Shown: positions 34,942-43,804 of the stretch, piece after piece
Layout of the letters: every line of letters begins with the position of its first letter
Position numbering within the stretch: position 1 is the stretch's first letter
Origin: Catellatospora vulcania
GTDB taxonomy: Bacteria > Actinomycetota > Actinomycetes > Mycobacteriales > Micromonosporaceae
Length of the DNA stretch: 64,000 bases
Direction of reading: 5' to 3'
Assembly (NCBI RefSeq): GCF_009720385.1
Contig: NZ_WARX01000020.1
Location: 222,757 to 286,756 of the forward strand
Position numbers and translations under genes: made by a program
The notes under the pieces: generated by a model
Told to the model about the DNA's origin: nothing
Database searches by the model: none
Seen by the model: only the letters and a program-made list of their open reading frames with translations

Positions 34942-37900
34942 CCCAACCGTGGCTCGGTGTTGAGCGCGAGATCCTCGCGCTGCGAGCCGGCCCCGAACCG
35001 CAGGTACAGCGCGGGGACGGCGAAGAGGCTGAGCAGCACGGCCACCACCAGGCCGCCCAGCATGACCAGCACGATCGGCCGCAGCAGCTCCATGCCCGCC
35101 CGGCCGCCGAGCAACAGCAGCGGCAGCAGCAGGGCGACGGCGCACACCGCGGTGACCAGGATCGAACCGGCCTGCTCGCGGGCCGCCCGCGCCACCAGGC
35201 CGGGGCCGAACGGTTCCGCGCCCTGCCGTTCGAGGGCCTGCATGTGACCCACCATCTGGAGCACGAACCGGGCGGTGATGGCGGCCACGGCGACCAGCGC
35301 GGTCAGCGTCGTGATCGCCGACAGACCGGTGATCAGCCCGGTCACCAGCCCACCGGCCATCGCCACCGGCAGCGCCAGGAACGCCAGCGCGGTGAGCTTC
35401 CAGCTGCCGATCGCCGCCTGCATCAGCAGGAAGACCGCGATCAGCGCGGCGATGCCGACCAGCAGCAGCCGGTTCTGGTTCTCCTGCTGGTGCTCGTAGG
35501 CGCCCAGCAGTTCCGCGTGGTGCTCCAGCGGGAACGGCACGGCGGCCAGCTTGGACTCGACGTCGCCGACCACGGCCCGGTAGTCGCGTCCCTTGATGCC
35601 CGCGCTCACGTCGACGTACCGGAACACCGAGTCCCGCTCGATGACGGTCGGGCTCGGCGCGATCGACACGTCGGCGACGTCGCCGAGCCTGATCTGCTGC
35701 CCCGCCGGGGTGTTGATTTTGAGGTCCTGGATGCTCGACAGGCTGTTACGCACCTCCGGCGCGCCCCAGACCACGACCTCGAAGACCTTCTGGTCCTCGA
35801 AGAGGTTGCCGACCTGGATGCCGGACAGCATCGCGGCGGCGGCCCGGCGTACGTCACCGGGCTTGATGCCGGCCTGCTGCGCCTTGGCCAGGTCCACCTT
35901 GACCCGCACCGTCGGCTCCTCCACCGGCAGGTCCGCGGTCGGGTTGACCACGCCGTCGACCGTGCCCAGCATCTGCTGCACCTCGGCCGCCTTGGTCCGC
36001 AGCACGTCGAGGTCCTGGCCGTACACCCGCACCACCACGGCCTCCTCGTCGCCGCCGAGCAGCTGGGTGATCCGCTCCTCCGGGTAGGTCAGCACGTCGG
36101 TGTCCAGCCCCGGGTAGCTCTTCACCAGGGAGGCGATGGCGTCGCGGGTGGCCCCGTAGTCGGCGGCCGGGTCGATGTTGACCCACAGCTCGCCGGAGTT
36201 GACGTTCACCACCTGGTCGGAGGTGATCGCCCGGCCCAGGTGCGCGCCGACGGCCTGCACCCCGGGCAGCGCCTGGAGATCCTTGCTCACCTTCTCCGTG
36301 ATCCGGGTCATCTCGATGCCGGAGGTGCCGGGCGTGGTGTCCCAGTGCACCAGCAGGCTGCGCTCGCGCAGCGACGGCATCACCGTCTGGGCCAGCGGCT
36401 GGAACAGGGCCAGCACGCCGCCCAGCGCGACCAGCCCGGCCAGCCCGTACGCGATCGCGGGGGTGCGCAGCACCGGCGACAGCGACTTCGGGTACCAGTC
36501 GTGCGCCAGGCGCAGCAGCGGCGACGAGTGCCGTTCCAGCTCGGCGTTGCGCAGCAGCACCAGCGACATGGCCGGGATGAGGGTCAGCGCCACGATCGTC
36601 GAGGCCAGCACGGTCGCGATGAAGCCGAGTGCCAGCGGGCGGAAGAACAGCCCGGTCAGCTCCGGCAGCAGCAGCACCGGTGCGGCGGCGACCAGGGCGA
36701 TGACGGTGGCGTACGCCATCGGCTTGCGCACCTCGAGCGCCGCCTGGAAGATGCTGCGGCCCACCGGCTCCTCGCTGCCCGACAGCCGCCGTTCCCGCAG
36801 CCGGCCCGCGATGTGCCGGACGTCGCCGACCGCGTCCGCGATCGCGAACACCACCCCCAGCACGATCCCGGCCAGCAGCATCAGGTTCAGCCCGTACCCG
36901 GCGAAGCTCAGCACCACCCAGGCCAGCGCCACCGACACCACGACCGCGCAGAACGCGGTGAGCGCGGTGCGCCACTCCCAGAAGCACAGCGCCAGCACCA
37001 GCGCGAGCAGCAGCAGCCCGAGCAGCGCCACCAGGGCGGAGCTGTCCAGCGCCCGGTCGATGAAGGCGGCCGGCTGGTACACGTTGGTGTTCATCTCGAT
37101 GCCGGTCAGGCCGGGCTTCATCGCGCCGAGCGCGGCCTGCACGTCCTTGGTCACCTGCATGGTGTTCGCGCCGGGCAGCTTCTCGATCACGAGCATCAGG
37201 CCGGGGCCGCTCTCCACGAGCGCGTCGCCGATGAGCGGCTGGTGGTCCTCGACCACGGTGGCCACGTCACCCAGGCGCAGGCGCTTGTCGCCACCCTCGC
37301 TCTCGATGGTCACCTGGGACAGGTCCTGCGGGGTGCGGATGGGCAGGATGTGCTGGATGCCCAGGCGCTGGTTGGGCGTGTCGATGAAGCCGCCGGTGCC
37401 CGGGGTCGACGCCTCCAGGAAGGTCAGCGGGGAGACCCACAGCGCGTTGCCCGCGGTGGAGATGACCTGGTTGAGCGTCACGTCGTTCTGCTGCAGCTTC
37501 GCCGGGTCGACCTGCACCTGCAGCTGCCGTTCGCGGTTGCCCCAGACCGCCACGTTGGCCACGCCCGGCACGCCGATCAGGCGCGGCTTGATGACCCAGC
37601 GGGCCAGCACCGACATCTCGGTGAGGGGGACGTCCTTGGAGGTCAGGCCGACCATCATGACGCGGTTGGTGGACGACAGCGGCTGCAGCATCACCGGCGG
37701 GCTGGACACGTTGGGCAGTGCGCCGGCCTGGGTCAGCCGCTCCTGCACCATCTGGCGGGCCCGGTAGACGTCGGTGCCCGGCTCGAAGATCAGTTCCACT
37801 GAGGAGAGCCCCGGCACCGATTCGGAGTTGATGTGGTCGAGCCACGCGACGCCGTTGAGCAGATCGGACTCCAGCGGCACGGTGATCAGCTGCTCGACCT

Positions 37901-38078
37901 CCTCCGCGGACAGGCCGAGCGCCTCGGTCTGCACCTCGACCCGCGGCGCGCTGAACTCGGGCAGCACGTCCACGGGCGCGCTCTTGAGCCGCACCGCACC
38001 CAGGATCAGCAGTGCCGCCGCGAGCGGCAGGATCAGGAGGCGGAACTTGAGACTGGTGCTGACCATCCAGCGGATCAT
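34938..38078 (-). CDS. RND pump paralogue with degenerate proton relay
   Basis: 1046 residues, clearly homologous to the pump encoded downstream (DVLPEFSAPRVEVQTEALGLSAEEVEQLITVPLE near the N-terminus; same domain plan). In helix 4, where the paralogue has VVDDAIIDIENI, this protein has AIADAVGDVRHI near residue 412. The first Asp is Ala, and Glu-Asn are Arg-His, so the canonical proton path is broken. It is first in the operon. By analogy with heteromeric MdtBC-type pumps, it may serve as a non-translocating subunit in mixed trimers. ATG 38078 is chosen by homology; the site AAGGGAAG is 13 bases away, rather far. Confidence 0.88.
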   Translation of the reverse strand: MIRWMVSTSLKFRLLILPLAAALLILGAVRLKSAPVDVLPEFSAPRVEVQTEALGLSAEEVEQLITVPLESDLLNGVAWLDHINSESVPGLSSVELIFEPGTDVYRARQMVQERLTQAGALPNVSSPPVMLQPLSSTNRVMMVGLTSKDVPLTEMSVLARWVIKPRLIGVPGVANVAVWGNRERQLQVQVDPAKLQQNDVTLNQVISTAGNALWVSPLTFLEASTPGTGGFIDTPNQRLGIQHILPIRTPQDLSQVTIESEGGDKRLRLGDVATVVEDHQPLIGDALVESGPGLMLVIEKLPGANTMQVTKDVQAALGAMKPGLTGIEMNTNVYQPAAFIDRALDSSALVALLGLLLLALVLALCFWEWRTALTAFCAVVVSVALAWVVLSFAGYGLNLMLLAGIVLGVVFAIADAVGDVRHIAGRLRERRLSGSEEPVGRSIFQAALEVRKPMAYATVIALVAAAPVLLLPELTGLFFRPLALGFIATVLASTIVALTLIPAMSLVLLRNAELERHSSPLLRLAHDWYPKSLSPVLRTPAIAYGLAGLVALGGVLALFQPLAQTVMPSLRERSLLVHWDTTPGTSGIEMTRITEKVSKDLQALPGVQAVGAHLGRAITSDQVVNVNSGELWVNIDPAADYGATRDAIASLVKSYPGLDTDVLTYPEERITQLLGGDEEAVVVRVYGQDLDVLRTKAAEVQQMLGTVDGVVNPTADLPVEEPTVRVKVDLAKAQQAGIKPGDVRRAAAAMLSGIQVGNLFEDQKVFEVVVWGAPEVRNSLSSIQDLKINTPAGQQIRLGDVADVSIAPSPTVIERDSVFRYVDVSAGIKGRDYRAVVGDVESKLAAVPFPLEHHAELLGAYEHQQENQNRLLLVGIAALIAVFLLMQAAIGSWKLTALAFLALPVAMAGGLVTGLITGLSAITTLTALVAVAAITARFVLQMVGHMQALERQGAEPFGPGLVARAAREQAGSILVTAVCAVALLLPLLLLGGRAGMELLRPIVLVMLGGLVVAVLLSLFAVPALYLRFGAGSQREDLALNTEPRLG

Positions 38079-38305
38079 GGCCGTGGACTTCCCTTCCAGC
38101 GACCGGCGGAGCGGAAGGTGTATCCGTCCGATGGGGCGCGAACGCGGTTCACGCAACACGCATAAGCTGACCGTAATCCGCATCCGACCCAATTGAGAGG
38201 CTCATTCGGATTTCAGAGATATCTCAGTGAACGCACAGTCTCAGCGCCCTTAGGCGGCTAATGTCCGGTTGAGAATGCCGGTCACGTCGTCAGCGGAGGA
38301 CGTCC
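38079..38305. other. Divergent intergenic region, possible operators
   Basis: The 227-base gap between the RND operon and the Bax-inhibitor-like gene is less GC-rich than its surroundings. It contains the palindrome GAGATATCTC (38216-38225) and a nearby TTGAGAGGCTCA-type inverted repeat. No gene is seen; a promoter region for both directions is likely. Confidence 0.4.
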
Positions 38306-39037
38306 GTGGTGATGCAGAGTTCCAATCCCGTGCTCACCCGTCCGATCGAAGCGCCGGTCGTGCTCGACCAGCGACGTGGCCTGACCCTGGACGGCGTGTG
38401 CGGGCGCACCCTGGTGCTCATCGCGGTCACCGTGGCCGCCGCCGCCGCGGCCTGGAACCTGCTGCAGGCCCCGGCCTGGACCGGGCTCGCCGTGCTCGGC
38501 TCGACCCTGGCCACCCTGGTTCTCGCCCTGGTGATCACCTTCAAACAGATCACCAACCCGCTCGTGATCAGCGGGTACGCCCTACTCCAGGGCGTCTTCC
38601 TGGGCGTGGTCAGCCGCGAGCTGGAGCAGCAGTTCCCCGGCATCGTCGTGCAGGCCGTCGTCGGCACGTTCGGAGTCTTCTTCGCCATGGCCGCGCTCTA
38701 CCGGGCCCGCATCCTGCGCGCGACCAAGCGCTTCACCAAGGTGATCACGGGCGCGCTGCTCGGCATCCTGGTCCTGAGCCTGCTCGACCTGGCCCTGCGC
38801 TTCTTCGGCCACGCCCTGCCGATCTACCAGGCAGGCACGCTGGGCGTGCTGTTCGCGGTCGTCTGCATCGTCGTCGGCGCGCTGACCTTCGTCGTCGACT
38901 TCGACCAGGTCGAACGCGCGGTCGCCGCCGGCCTGCCACCCCGCTACGGCTGGTACCTGGCCTTCGGCATGCTCGTCGGCCTGATCTTCCTCTACTGGCA
39001 GATCCTCCGCCTCCTCAGCTACATCCGCGGCCGCTGA
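38306..39037 (+). CDS. Bax inhibitor-1/YccA family membrane protein
   Basis: 243 residues with seven hydrophobic helices. The BI-1 pattern LVISGYALLQGVFLGVVSRELEQQFPGIVVQAVVGTFGVFFAMAALYR, the ILRATKRFTKVITGALLGI segment and a C-terminal helix pair ending FLYWQILRLLSYIRGR fit the actinobacterial DUF4293/Bax-inhibitor group. The family includes pH-sensitive calcium leak channels; the bacterial role is uncertain. GTG 38306 or the next GTG 38309 is used, since GGAGGA at 38295-38300 is spaced for them rather than for ATG 38312. It is monocistronic and followed by repeats. Confidence 0.9.
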   Translation: MVMQSSNPVLTRPIEAPVVLDQRRGLTLDGVCGRTLVLIAVTVAAAAAAWNLLQAPAWTGLAVLGSTLATLVLALVITFKQITNPLVISGYALLQGVFLGVVSRELEQQFPGIVVQAVVGTFGVFFAMAALYRARILRATKRFTKVITGALLGILVLSLLDLALRFFGHALPIYQAGTLGVLFAVVCIVVGALTFVVDFDQVERAVAAGLPPRYGWYLAFGMLVGLIFLYWQILRLLSYIRGR

Positions 39038-39043
39038 GAGGCC

Positions 39044-39145
39044 GAAGGAAGGGCACCTTCTTAACGCTGCGGGTCGAAGATCACTGTTTCGTGCCAGAAA
39101 GTCGGGTCACACCACAGTTTCGGACACGAAACAGCGATCTTCGAC
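39044..39145. repeat. Short AAGGGCACCTTC hairpin and GATC-ended inverted repeat
   Basis: GAAGG-AAGGGCA-CCTTC (39044-39060) recalls the 28.86-kb hairpin. It is followed by the inverted repeat GTCGAAGATCACTGTTTCGTGCC (39073-39095) with its near-perfect complement at 39122-39145. The loop TCGGGTCACACCACAG is shared with the 63.8-kb copy. It lies between convergent genes. A GCGGACGCGGCGGGGCGGC direct repeat fills the remaining bases to the hisF stop. Confidence 0.8.
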
Positions 39146-39223
39146 CGGGAGCGAGCACGGACGCGGCGCGGACGCGGCGGGGCGGCGGCGCGGGGTCAGC
39201 GGACGCGGCGGGGCGGCGCGGGG

Positions 39224-39982
39224 TCAGCGGACGGGGTGACCGGTGGTGCGGAGGGCGGATTTGACCTCTGCGATGGTGACCTCGCCGAAGTGGAAGACGC
39301 TGGCCGCGAGCACGGCGTCGGCTCCGGCGTCGATGGCGGGTGGGAAGTCGGCGGCCTTGCCCGCGCCGCCGGAGGCGATCACGGGGATGTCGACCACGGC
39401 CCGGACCTCCTTGATCAGTTCGAGGTCGAAGCCCTCCTTGGTGCCGTCGGCGTCCATGGAGTTCAGCAGGATCTCGCCCGCGCCCAGGTCGGCGACGCGG
39501 CGAGCCCACTCGATCGCGTCCAGCCCGGCCGACTTGCGCCCGCCGTGCGTGGTCACCTCGAACCCGCTGCCGTCTTTGAGCCGCCGTACGTCCAGCGACA
39601 GCACCAGCACCTGGTTGCCGAAGCGGCGGGCGATCTCGGTGATCAGCTCGGGGCGGTGGATCGCGGCGGTGTTGACGCCGACCTTGTCCGCGCCCGCGCG
39701 CAGCAGCACGTCCACGTCCTCGACCGAGCGCACCCCGCCACCCACGGTCAGCGGGATGAAGACCGTCTCCGCGGTACGCCGGACCACGTCGAGCATGGTG
39801 CCGCGCCCCTCGACGGAGGCGGACACGTCGAGGAAGGTGATCTCGTCGGCGCCGGCCGCGTCGTACGCCGCCGCCAGCTCCACCGGGTCACCGGCGTCGC
39901 GCAGGTCGACGAAGTTGACCCCCTTCACCACCCGCCCGGCGTCCACGTCCAGACAGGGGATGACCCGCACCGCGACACTCAT
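39224..39982 (-). CDS. hisF: Imidazole glycerol phosphate synthase, cyclase subunit
   Basis: 252 residues, a (beta/alpha)8 barrel with [17 protein letters not shown], the catalytic Asp in that motif, [31 protein letters not shown] and [15 protein letters not shown]. It uses ammonia from HisH to convert PRFAR to IGP and AICAR. The stop codon of the upstream EamA gene overlaps its start (ATGA), so hisF is translated behind a transporter rather than directly after hisA, about 2 kb away from the rest of the his genes. The product is the usual length. Confidence 0.97.
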   Translation of the reverse strand: MSVAVRVIPCLDVDAGRVVKGVNFVDLRDAGDPVELAAAYDAAGADEITFLDVSASVEGRGTMLDVVRRTAETVFIPLTVGGGVRSVEDVDVLLRAGADKVGVNTAAIHRPELITEIARRFGNQVLVLSLDVRRLKDGSGFEVTTHGGRKSAGLDAIEWARRVADLGAGEILLNSMDADGTKEGFDLELIKEVRAVVDIPVIASGGAGKAADFPPAIDAGADAVLAASVFHFGEVTIAEVKSALRTTGHPVR

Positions 39983-40935
39983 GCGCCCGACGCTACCTGC
40001 CGTCCCGCCGCGGCGAGGCGCTGGTCCGGCTCGTGGGACACGGCGTGGCGCCCGTCCGCGCCGGCCGCCGAGTCCGCGACCCGGCCGCCGCCGGTAGCCC
40101 CGAGCAGCACTCCCCCGATCACCAGCGCTCCGGCGATCACGTCGCCCGCCTGCAGCGGCTCGCCCAGGAACAGGGCCGCCGAACTCATCCCGAAGAACGG
40201 GACGAGCATCGAGAACGGGGCCACCGTGGCCGCGCCGTACCGCTTGATCAGCACACCCCACCCGGCGAATCCCGCCAGGGTGGAGACACCCGCGATGTAG
40301 ACCAGCGCGCCGAGCCCGGACAGGTCCAGCCCGGACAGTGCCGCACCGACCCGGGTCGGCCCTTCGAACAGCAGCGACAGCGCGAACAGCGGCAGCGTCG
40401 CCACCGCCGACACCCAGACCATGAAGCGCAGCATGTCCGGCGGGGCGGCCCGGCGCATCATGATGTTGGAGACGCTCCACGCCACGGCCGCGGCCAGCAC
40501 CAGCACGAACCCCTCCACCGGCCGGTCCGACCCGAGCCGGGAGGCGACCAGCCCGACGCCCAGCACGGCCACTCCGAGCCCGGCCCACTGGCGCAGGCCG
40601 GGCCGTTCCCGCAGCAGCGCGACGGCGAACACCGTAGTGAAGATCGCCTGGCTCTGCAGCAGCAGCGAGGACAGCCCGGCCGGCAGCCCTGCGGCGATGC
40701 CCGCGAACAGCAGCGAGAACTTGACCACGCCCAGCACCAGGCCGATCCCGAGCACCCATCGCCAGGGCGTACGCGGACCGCCGATCAGCAGCACCGCCGG
40801 AAACGCGGCCAGGGCGAAGCGCATAGCGCCGAACAGCAGCGGCGGCATCTGCCCGAGGCCGACCTCGATCGCCACGAAGTTGCAGCCCCACGCGGCGGCG
40901 ACGGCCACGGCCAGCATGATGTCCCTGGGTTTCAT
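39979..40935 (-). CDS. EamA family drug/metabolite exporter
   Basis: 318 residues with ten hydrophobic helices in two EamA halves. The first half begins [34 protein letters not shown] and the second [21 protein letters not shown]; the second half ends in [35 protein letters not shown] polar tail of about 35 residues follows. Such proteins export amino acids or metabolites. It is transcribed divergently from a LysR regulator, the usual control arrangement for this family, and its stop overlaps the hisF start. Histidine or an intermediate is a tempting substrate but unproven. Confidence 0.9.
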   Translation of the reverse strand: MKPRDIMLAVAVAAAWGCNFVAIEVGLGQMPPLLFGAMRFALAAFPAVLLIGGPRTPWRWVLGIGLVLGVVKFSLLFAGIAAGLPAGLSSLLLQSQAIFTTVFAVALLRERPGLRQWAGLGVAVLGVGLVASRLGSDRPVEGFVLVLAAAVAWSVSNIMMRRAAPPDMLRFMVWVSAVATLPLFALSLLFEGPTRVGAALSGLDLSGLGALVYIAGVSTLAGFAGWGVLIKRYGAATVAPFSMLVPFFGMSSAALFLGEPLQAGDVIAGALVIGGVLLGATGGGRVADSAAGADGRHAVSHEPDQRLAAAGRQVASGA

Positions 40936-40972
40936 GAGCCGAGTCTCAGCCCCGACAACTGTGCAGCACCAG

Positions 40973-41007
40973 CGAATAGTTCTTCAGTATTCGTTTAGAA
41001 TCGCTAC
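40973..41007. promoter_or_regulatory. LysR-type operator and leaderless promoter
   Basis: CGAATA (40973-40978) and TATTCG (40988-40993) form an inverted repeat of LysR-box type in the divergent gap. TAGAAT (40996-41001) is a good -10 element six bases before the lysR ATG, so that mRNA probably begins at the start codon. No Shine-Dalgarno sequence is present. Confidence 0.55.
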
Positions 41008-41916
41008 ATGCTCGATCTCGGTCGCCTGCGCGCCATCGACGCGCTCTCCCGCCACGGCACCGTGCACGCCGCCGCGGCCGCCCTGCACTGCACCCCGTCC
41101 GCCGTGTCGCAGCAGCTCTCCAAGCTGGAACGGGAGACCGGCACGGTGCTGTGCCACAAGGACGGCCGCGGGCTGCGCCTGTCCGACGCCGGTCGGCTGC
41201 TGGCCGAACACGCGGCCCTGGTGCTGGCCGCCGCCGACACCGCCACCGCCGCCCTGGACGCCTACCGCGGCGAGGTCGTCGGCGAGGTCACCGTCGCCTG
41301 CTTCGCCACCGCCTGCCGCGGCCTGCTGCCGCCCGCCCTGACCGCACTGGCCACGTCGTATCCGCGCCTGCGCCCCCGGGTCGTGGAGACCAACCCGTAC
41401 GAGGCGCTCCAGGCCCTCGACCGCGGCCGCGTCGACGTCGCCGTGATCGACGACTGGCGCGAGGTGCGCCTGCACCTGCCTCCCGGCGTCTCCTCGACCG
41501 TGCTCGGCGAGGACACCGCCGACCTGGTCGTGCCCGCCGACCACCCGCTCGCGACAGCCGGACCCGGCCCGCTGGACCGGGCCGCGAACGAGCGCTGGAT
41601 CGCCTCGCCGGAGGGCACCATCTGCCACGACTGGCTGGTCCGCGCCCTGCCCGGCCTGCGCCCCGCCTACCTGGTCGGCGAGTTCGAGACGCAGCAGGCG
41701 CTGGTCGCCGCGGGCCTGGGCGTCGCCCTGCTGCCCCGCCTGGCCCGGATCACCACCGCCCCGGGCACCGCCGTGGTGCCCGTCGACCCGGTCCCCACCC
41801 GCCGCGTCAGCGTCACCTGGCGCACCGCCCACTACCAGCGCCCCGCCGTCAGAGCCGTGCTCGAAGCCGTCACCAACGCCTGGTCCACCCGCACCACCGC
41901 CCGCGCCGGCGCCTGA
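41008..41916 (+). CDS. LysR family transcriptional regulator
   Basis: 302 residues. The N-terminal winged helix-turn-helix (LRAIDALSRHGTVHAAAAALHCTPSAVSQQLSKLERETGTVL) and the type 2 periplasmic-binding-like effector domain (VTVACFATACRGLLPPAL..., YEALQALDRGRVDVAVI, LVGEFETQQALVAAGLGVALLPRLA) are complete. It is divergent from the EamA exporter gene, which it most likely controls in response to the exported compound. Through the ATGA coupling of EamA with hisF it could also affect hisF. The likely transcription start coincides with ATG. It is convergent with hisA across an AT-rich inverted repeat. Confidence 0.94.
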   Translation: MLDLGRLRAIDALSRHGTVHAAAAALHCTPSAVSQQLSKLERETGTVLCHKDGRGLRLSDAGRLLAEHAALVLAAADTATAALDAYRGEVVGEVTVACFATACRGLLPPALTALATSYPRLRPRVVETNPYEALQALDRGRVDVAVIDDWREVRLHLPPGVSSTVLGEDTADLVVPADHPLATAGPGPLDRAANERWIASPEGTICHDWLVRALPGLRPAYLVGEFETQQALVAAGLGVALLPRLARITTAPGTAVVPVDPVPTRRVSVTWRTAHYQRPAVRAVLEAVTNAWSTRTTARAGA

Positions 41917-41940
41917 CCCCGCCCGCCGACCCGGCCCCTT

Positions 41941-42005
41941 ATAGACGTTGGCCTATTACATCGATAATTTGATGATCAAACTCGATGTAATAGGCCAACG
42001 TCTAT
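41941..42005. repeat. Perfect 24-bp AT-rich inverted repeat between lysR and hisA
   Basis: Arms 41941-41964 and 41982-42005 are exact complements. The loop contains TTTGAT-G-ATCAAA, itself a small hairpin, so the whole can form a cruciform. Its composition is much richer in A+T than the surrounding genes, which stands out. The position between convergent stops suggests a bidirectional terminator; sequence-wise it differs from the GATC-ended repeats. Confidence 0.88.
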
Positions 42006-42014
42006 GAAAACGGC

Positions 42015-42737
42015 TCAGCCGCCCAGGGCGGCCAGCGCCTCCGGGATCGTGAACGCCCCCGAGTACACGGCCTTGCCGGTGATGACGCCCTCGACGCCGA
42101 CCGGCTCCAGCGTGGCCAGCGCACGCAGGTCGTCCAGCGTCGACACCCCACCGGACGCGATCACGGGCACCGAGGTCGCGGCGCAGATGTCGCGGTACAG
42201 CTGCAGGTTCGGGCCCTGCAACATGCCGTCCTTGAGGATGTCGGTGACCACGTACCGCGCGCACCCGGCCTTGTCGAGCCGCTCCAGCACCTCGAACAGG
42301 TCGCCGCCCTCCCGGGTCCAGCCGCGCGAGGACAGCACCCGCCCACGCACGTCGAGCCCGACCGCGACCCGGTCGCCGTACTCGCCGACGACCCGGTCGC
42401 ACCACGCCGGGTCCTCCAGCGCCGCGGTGCCGATGTTGACCCGGGCCGCGCCGGTGGCCAGGGCCGCGGTCAGCGAGGCGTCGTCGCGGATGCCGCCGGA
42501 CAGCTCGACCTTGATGTCCACCCGCCCGACCAGCTCGGCCAGCAGCGCCGCGTTGGAGCCCCGGCCGAACGCGGCGTCGAGGTCGACGACGTGGATCCAC
42601 TGCGCTCCGGCCGCCTGGAAGTCCAGCGCGGCGGCCAGCGGCTCGCCGTACGACGTCTCGCTCCCAGCGGCGCCCTGTTCCAGGCGCACCGCCTGGCCGT
42701 TGACGACGTCGACGGCGGGCAGCAGATCCAGGGCCAT
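42015..42737 (-). CDS. hisA: ProFAR isomerase, probably bifunctional HisA/TrpF (PriA)
   Basis: 240 residues, a (beta/alpha)8 barrel with [18 protein letters not shown], the acidic residue in [38 protein letters not shown] and [13 protein letters not shown]. The actinobacterial form, PriA, also performs the TrpF reaction of tryptophan synthesis. The start overlaps the stop of the upstream hypothetical gene by one base (TGATG). Whether this one is dual-function depends on the absence of a trpF gene elsewhere, which cannot be seen here. Confidence 0.95.
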   Translation of the reverse strand: MALDLLPAVDVVNGQAVRLEQGAAGSETSYGEPLAAALDFQAAGAQWIHVVDLDAAFGRGSNAALLAELVGRVDIKVELSGGIRDDASLTAALATGAARVNIGTAALEDPAWCDRVVGEYGDRVAVGLDVRGRVLSSRGWTREGGDLFEVLERLDKAGCARYVVTDILKDGMLQGPNLQLYRDICAATSVPVIASGGVSTLDDLRALATLEPVGVEGVITGKAVYSGAFTIPEALAALGG

Positions 42738-43069
42738 CAGGAACTCCTTCGATCGAATGCGACGATCACGAACACGGGCAGGGTCAGCGCCAGCAGCAGT
42801 GACAGCGCCAGGGCCAGCGCCGTCGACGGCACCAGCGTCCAGATCACGAACAGCGCCAGCGCCGCCACGATGGCGACCCCGGCCCGCTCGGCCGCGCTGC
42901 GCCGTGCCGACAACCGGCCGGTACGGCGCTTGCGCAGTTCATACAGGCTGAGCCGCCGCCACGCGGCGCGACGCGCCATCCGGCGGCCCGCCCGGCGCTC
43001 CTCGACGGCCACAGCCTTGCGGGCCGCCTCCTCGCGCGCTTCCCGGCGCAGCTTCCGCTCCTTGCTCAT
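42737..43069 (-). CDS. Small basic membrane protein in the his operon
   Basis: 110 residues, not recognised as a named family. The first 60 are strongly basic and Arg/Ala/Glu-rich ([16 protein letters not shown]), likely helical and cytoplasmic. Two hydrophobic helices follow ([16 protein letters not shown] and [18 protein letters not shown]), ending in a short FDRRSS tail. It is coupled upstream to a mini-ORF by ATGA and downstream to hisA by TGATG, so it is translated with the his genes. Codon use looks like a real gene. A role in histidine synthesis is not implied. Confidence 0.7.
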   Translation of the reverse strand: MSKERKLRREAREEAARKAVAVEERRAGRRMARRAAWRRLSLYELRKRRTGRLSARRSAAERAGVAIVAALALFVIWTLVPSTALALALSLLLALTLPVFVIVAFDRRSS

Positions 43070-43134
43070 GCGTCAGCTCCGCCGTGCCCGGCTCGCGCCG
43101 GAGCCGCACCGCTCCACTCGATCCGCTCGCTCAT
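43066..43134 (-). CDS. 22-residue bridging mini-ORF upstream of the membrane protein
   Basis: ATG 43134 has GGAG six bases upstream. The product begins MSERIEWSG and ends GHGGADA, and its TGA overlaps the next ATG (ATGA). It begins 46 bases after the hisH stop. Unlike the mini-ORFs at 3618 and 43801 it lacks the HAADERSEE motif but shares the MSER start and the overlap design. It may serve only to bring ribosomes to the next gene. Confidence 0.45.
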   Translation of the reverse strand: MSERIEWSGAAPARAGHGGADA

Positions 43135-43180
43135 GCCCACTCCATCGCCCTCGACGTCGGGGCGAGCCTAACGAGCGGGT

Positions 43181-43804
43181 TCACAACGTGGCGATCCAGT
43201 TCCGCAGCACCCGTGCGCCGACGGCCCCGGACTTCTCCGGGTGGAACTGGGCGACCGCCAGCGGCCCCCGCTCCGCGGCGGCGACGAACGTCGCGTGCTC
43301 ATGGGTCGAGGTCGTGACCAGCGCGACCGCGTCCAGCTCGGCGTTGGGCAGCGCGGCGTAGGAGTGCACGAAGTAGCAGCGCGCGTCCGCGTCGACGCCG
43401 GTGAACAGCGTCGAGCCGGCCGGCGCGTCGAGCAGGTTCCAGCCCATGTGCGGCACCCGGCGTGCGGCCAGCCGGGTCACCGCGCCGGGCAGCAGGCCCA
43501 GGCCCTTGGTGACCACGCCGTGCTCGTCGCCGGAGTCGAACATGATCTGCGCGCCGACGCAGATGCCCAGCACGGGCCGCCCGGTCATGACCCGGTCGGC
43601 GATCACCGGCCCGGCCTGCGCGGCCTCGATGCCCGCCATGCACGCGGCGAACGCGCCCACGCCCGGCACGACCAGGCCGTCGGCCCGCTCGGCGGCGGCC
43701 AGGTCCTCGGTGACGACCACGTCCGCGCCGGCCGCCTCCAGCGCCCGCTGCGCCGAGCGCAGGTTGCCCGAGCCGTAGTCGAGCACCGTCACCTTCGGGC
43801 TCAT
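43181..43804 (-). CDS. hisH: Imidazole glycerol phosphate synthase, glutaminase subunit
   Basis: 207 residues, a class I glutamine amidotransferase: MSPKVTVLDYGSGNLRS, oxyanion strand VPGVGAFAACM, nucleophile elbow LGICVGAQIMF (Cys) and His-Glu in VAQFHPEKSG. It supplies ammonia to HisF. ATG 43804 is chosen because MSPKVTVLDYG is the family start and GAGGAGGAGG lies just upstream within the mini-ORF; the frame extends further without support. The elbow is GICVGAQ rather than the commoner GICLGMQ. Confidence 0.96.
   Translation of the reverse strand: MSPKVTVLDYGSGNLRSAQRALEAAGADVVVTEDLAAAERADGLVVPGVGAFAACMAGIEAAQAGPVIADRVMTGRPVLGICVGAQIMFDSGDEHGVVTKGLGLLPGAVTRLAARRVPHMGWNLLDAPAGSTLFTGVDADARCYFVHSYAALPNAELDAVALVTTSTHEHATFVAAAERGPLAVAQFHPEKSGAVGARVLRNWIATL

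Noticed and set aside
35244..37802. Long plus-strand frame opposite the RND pump
   Set aside because: His/Arg/Gln/Asp-rich shadow translation; the minus strand encodes a full RND protein.
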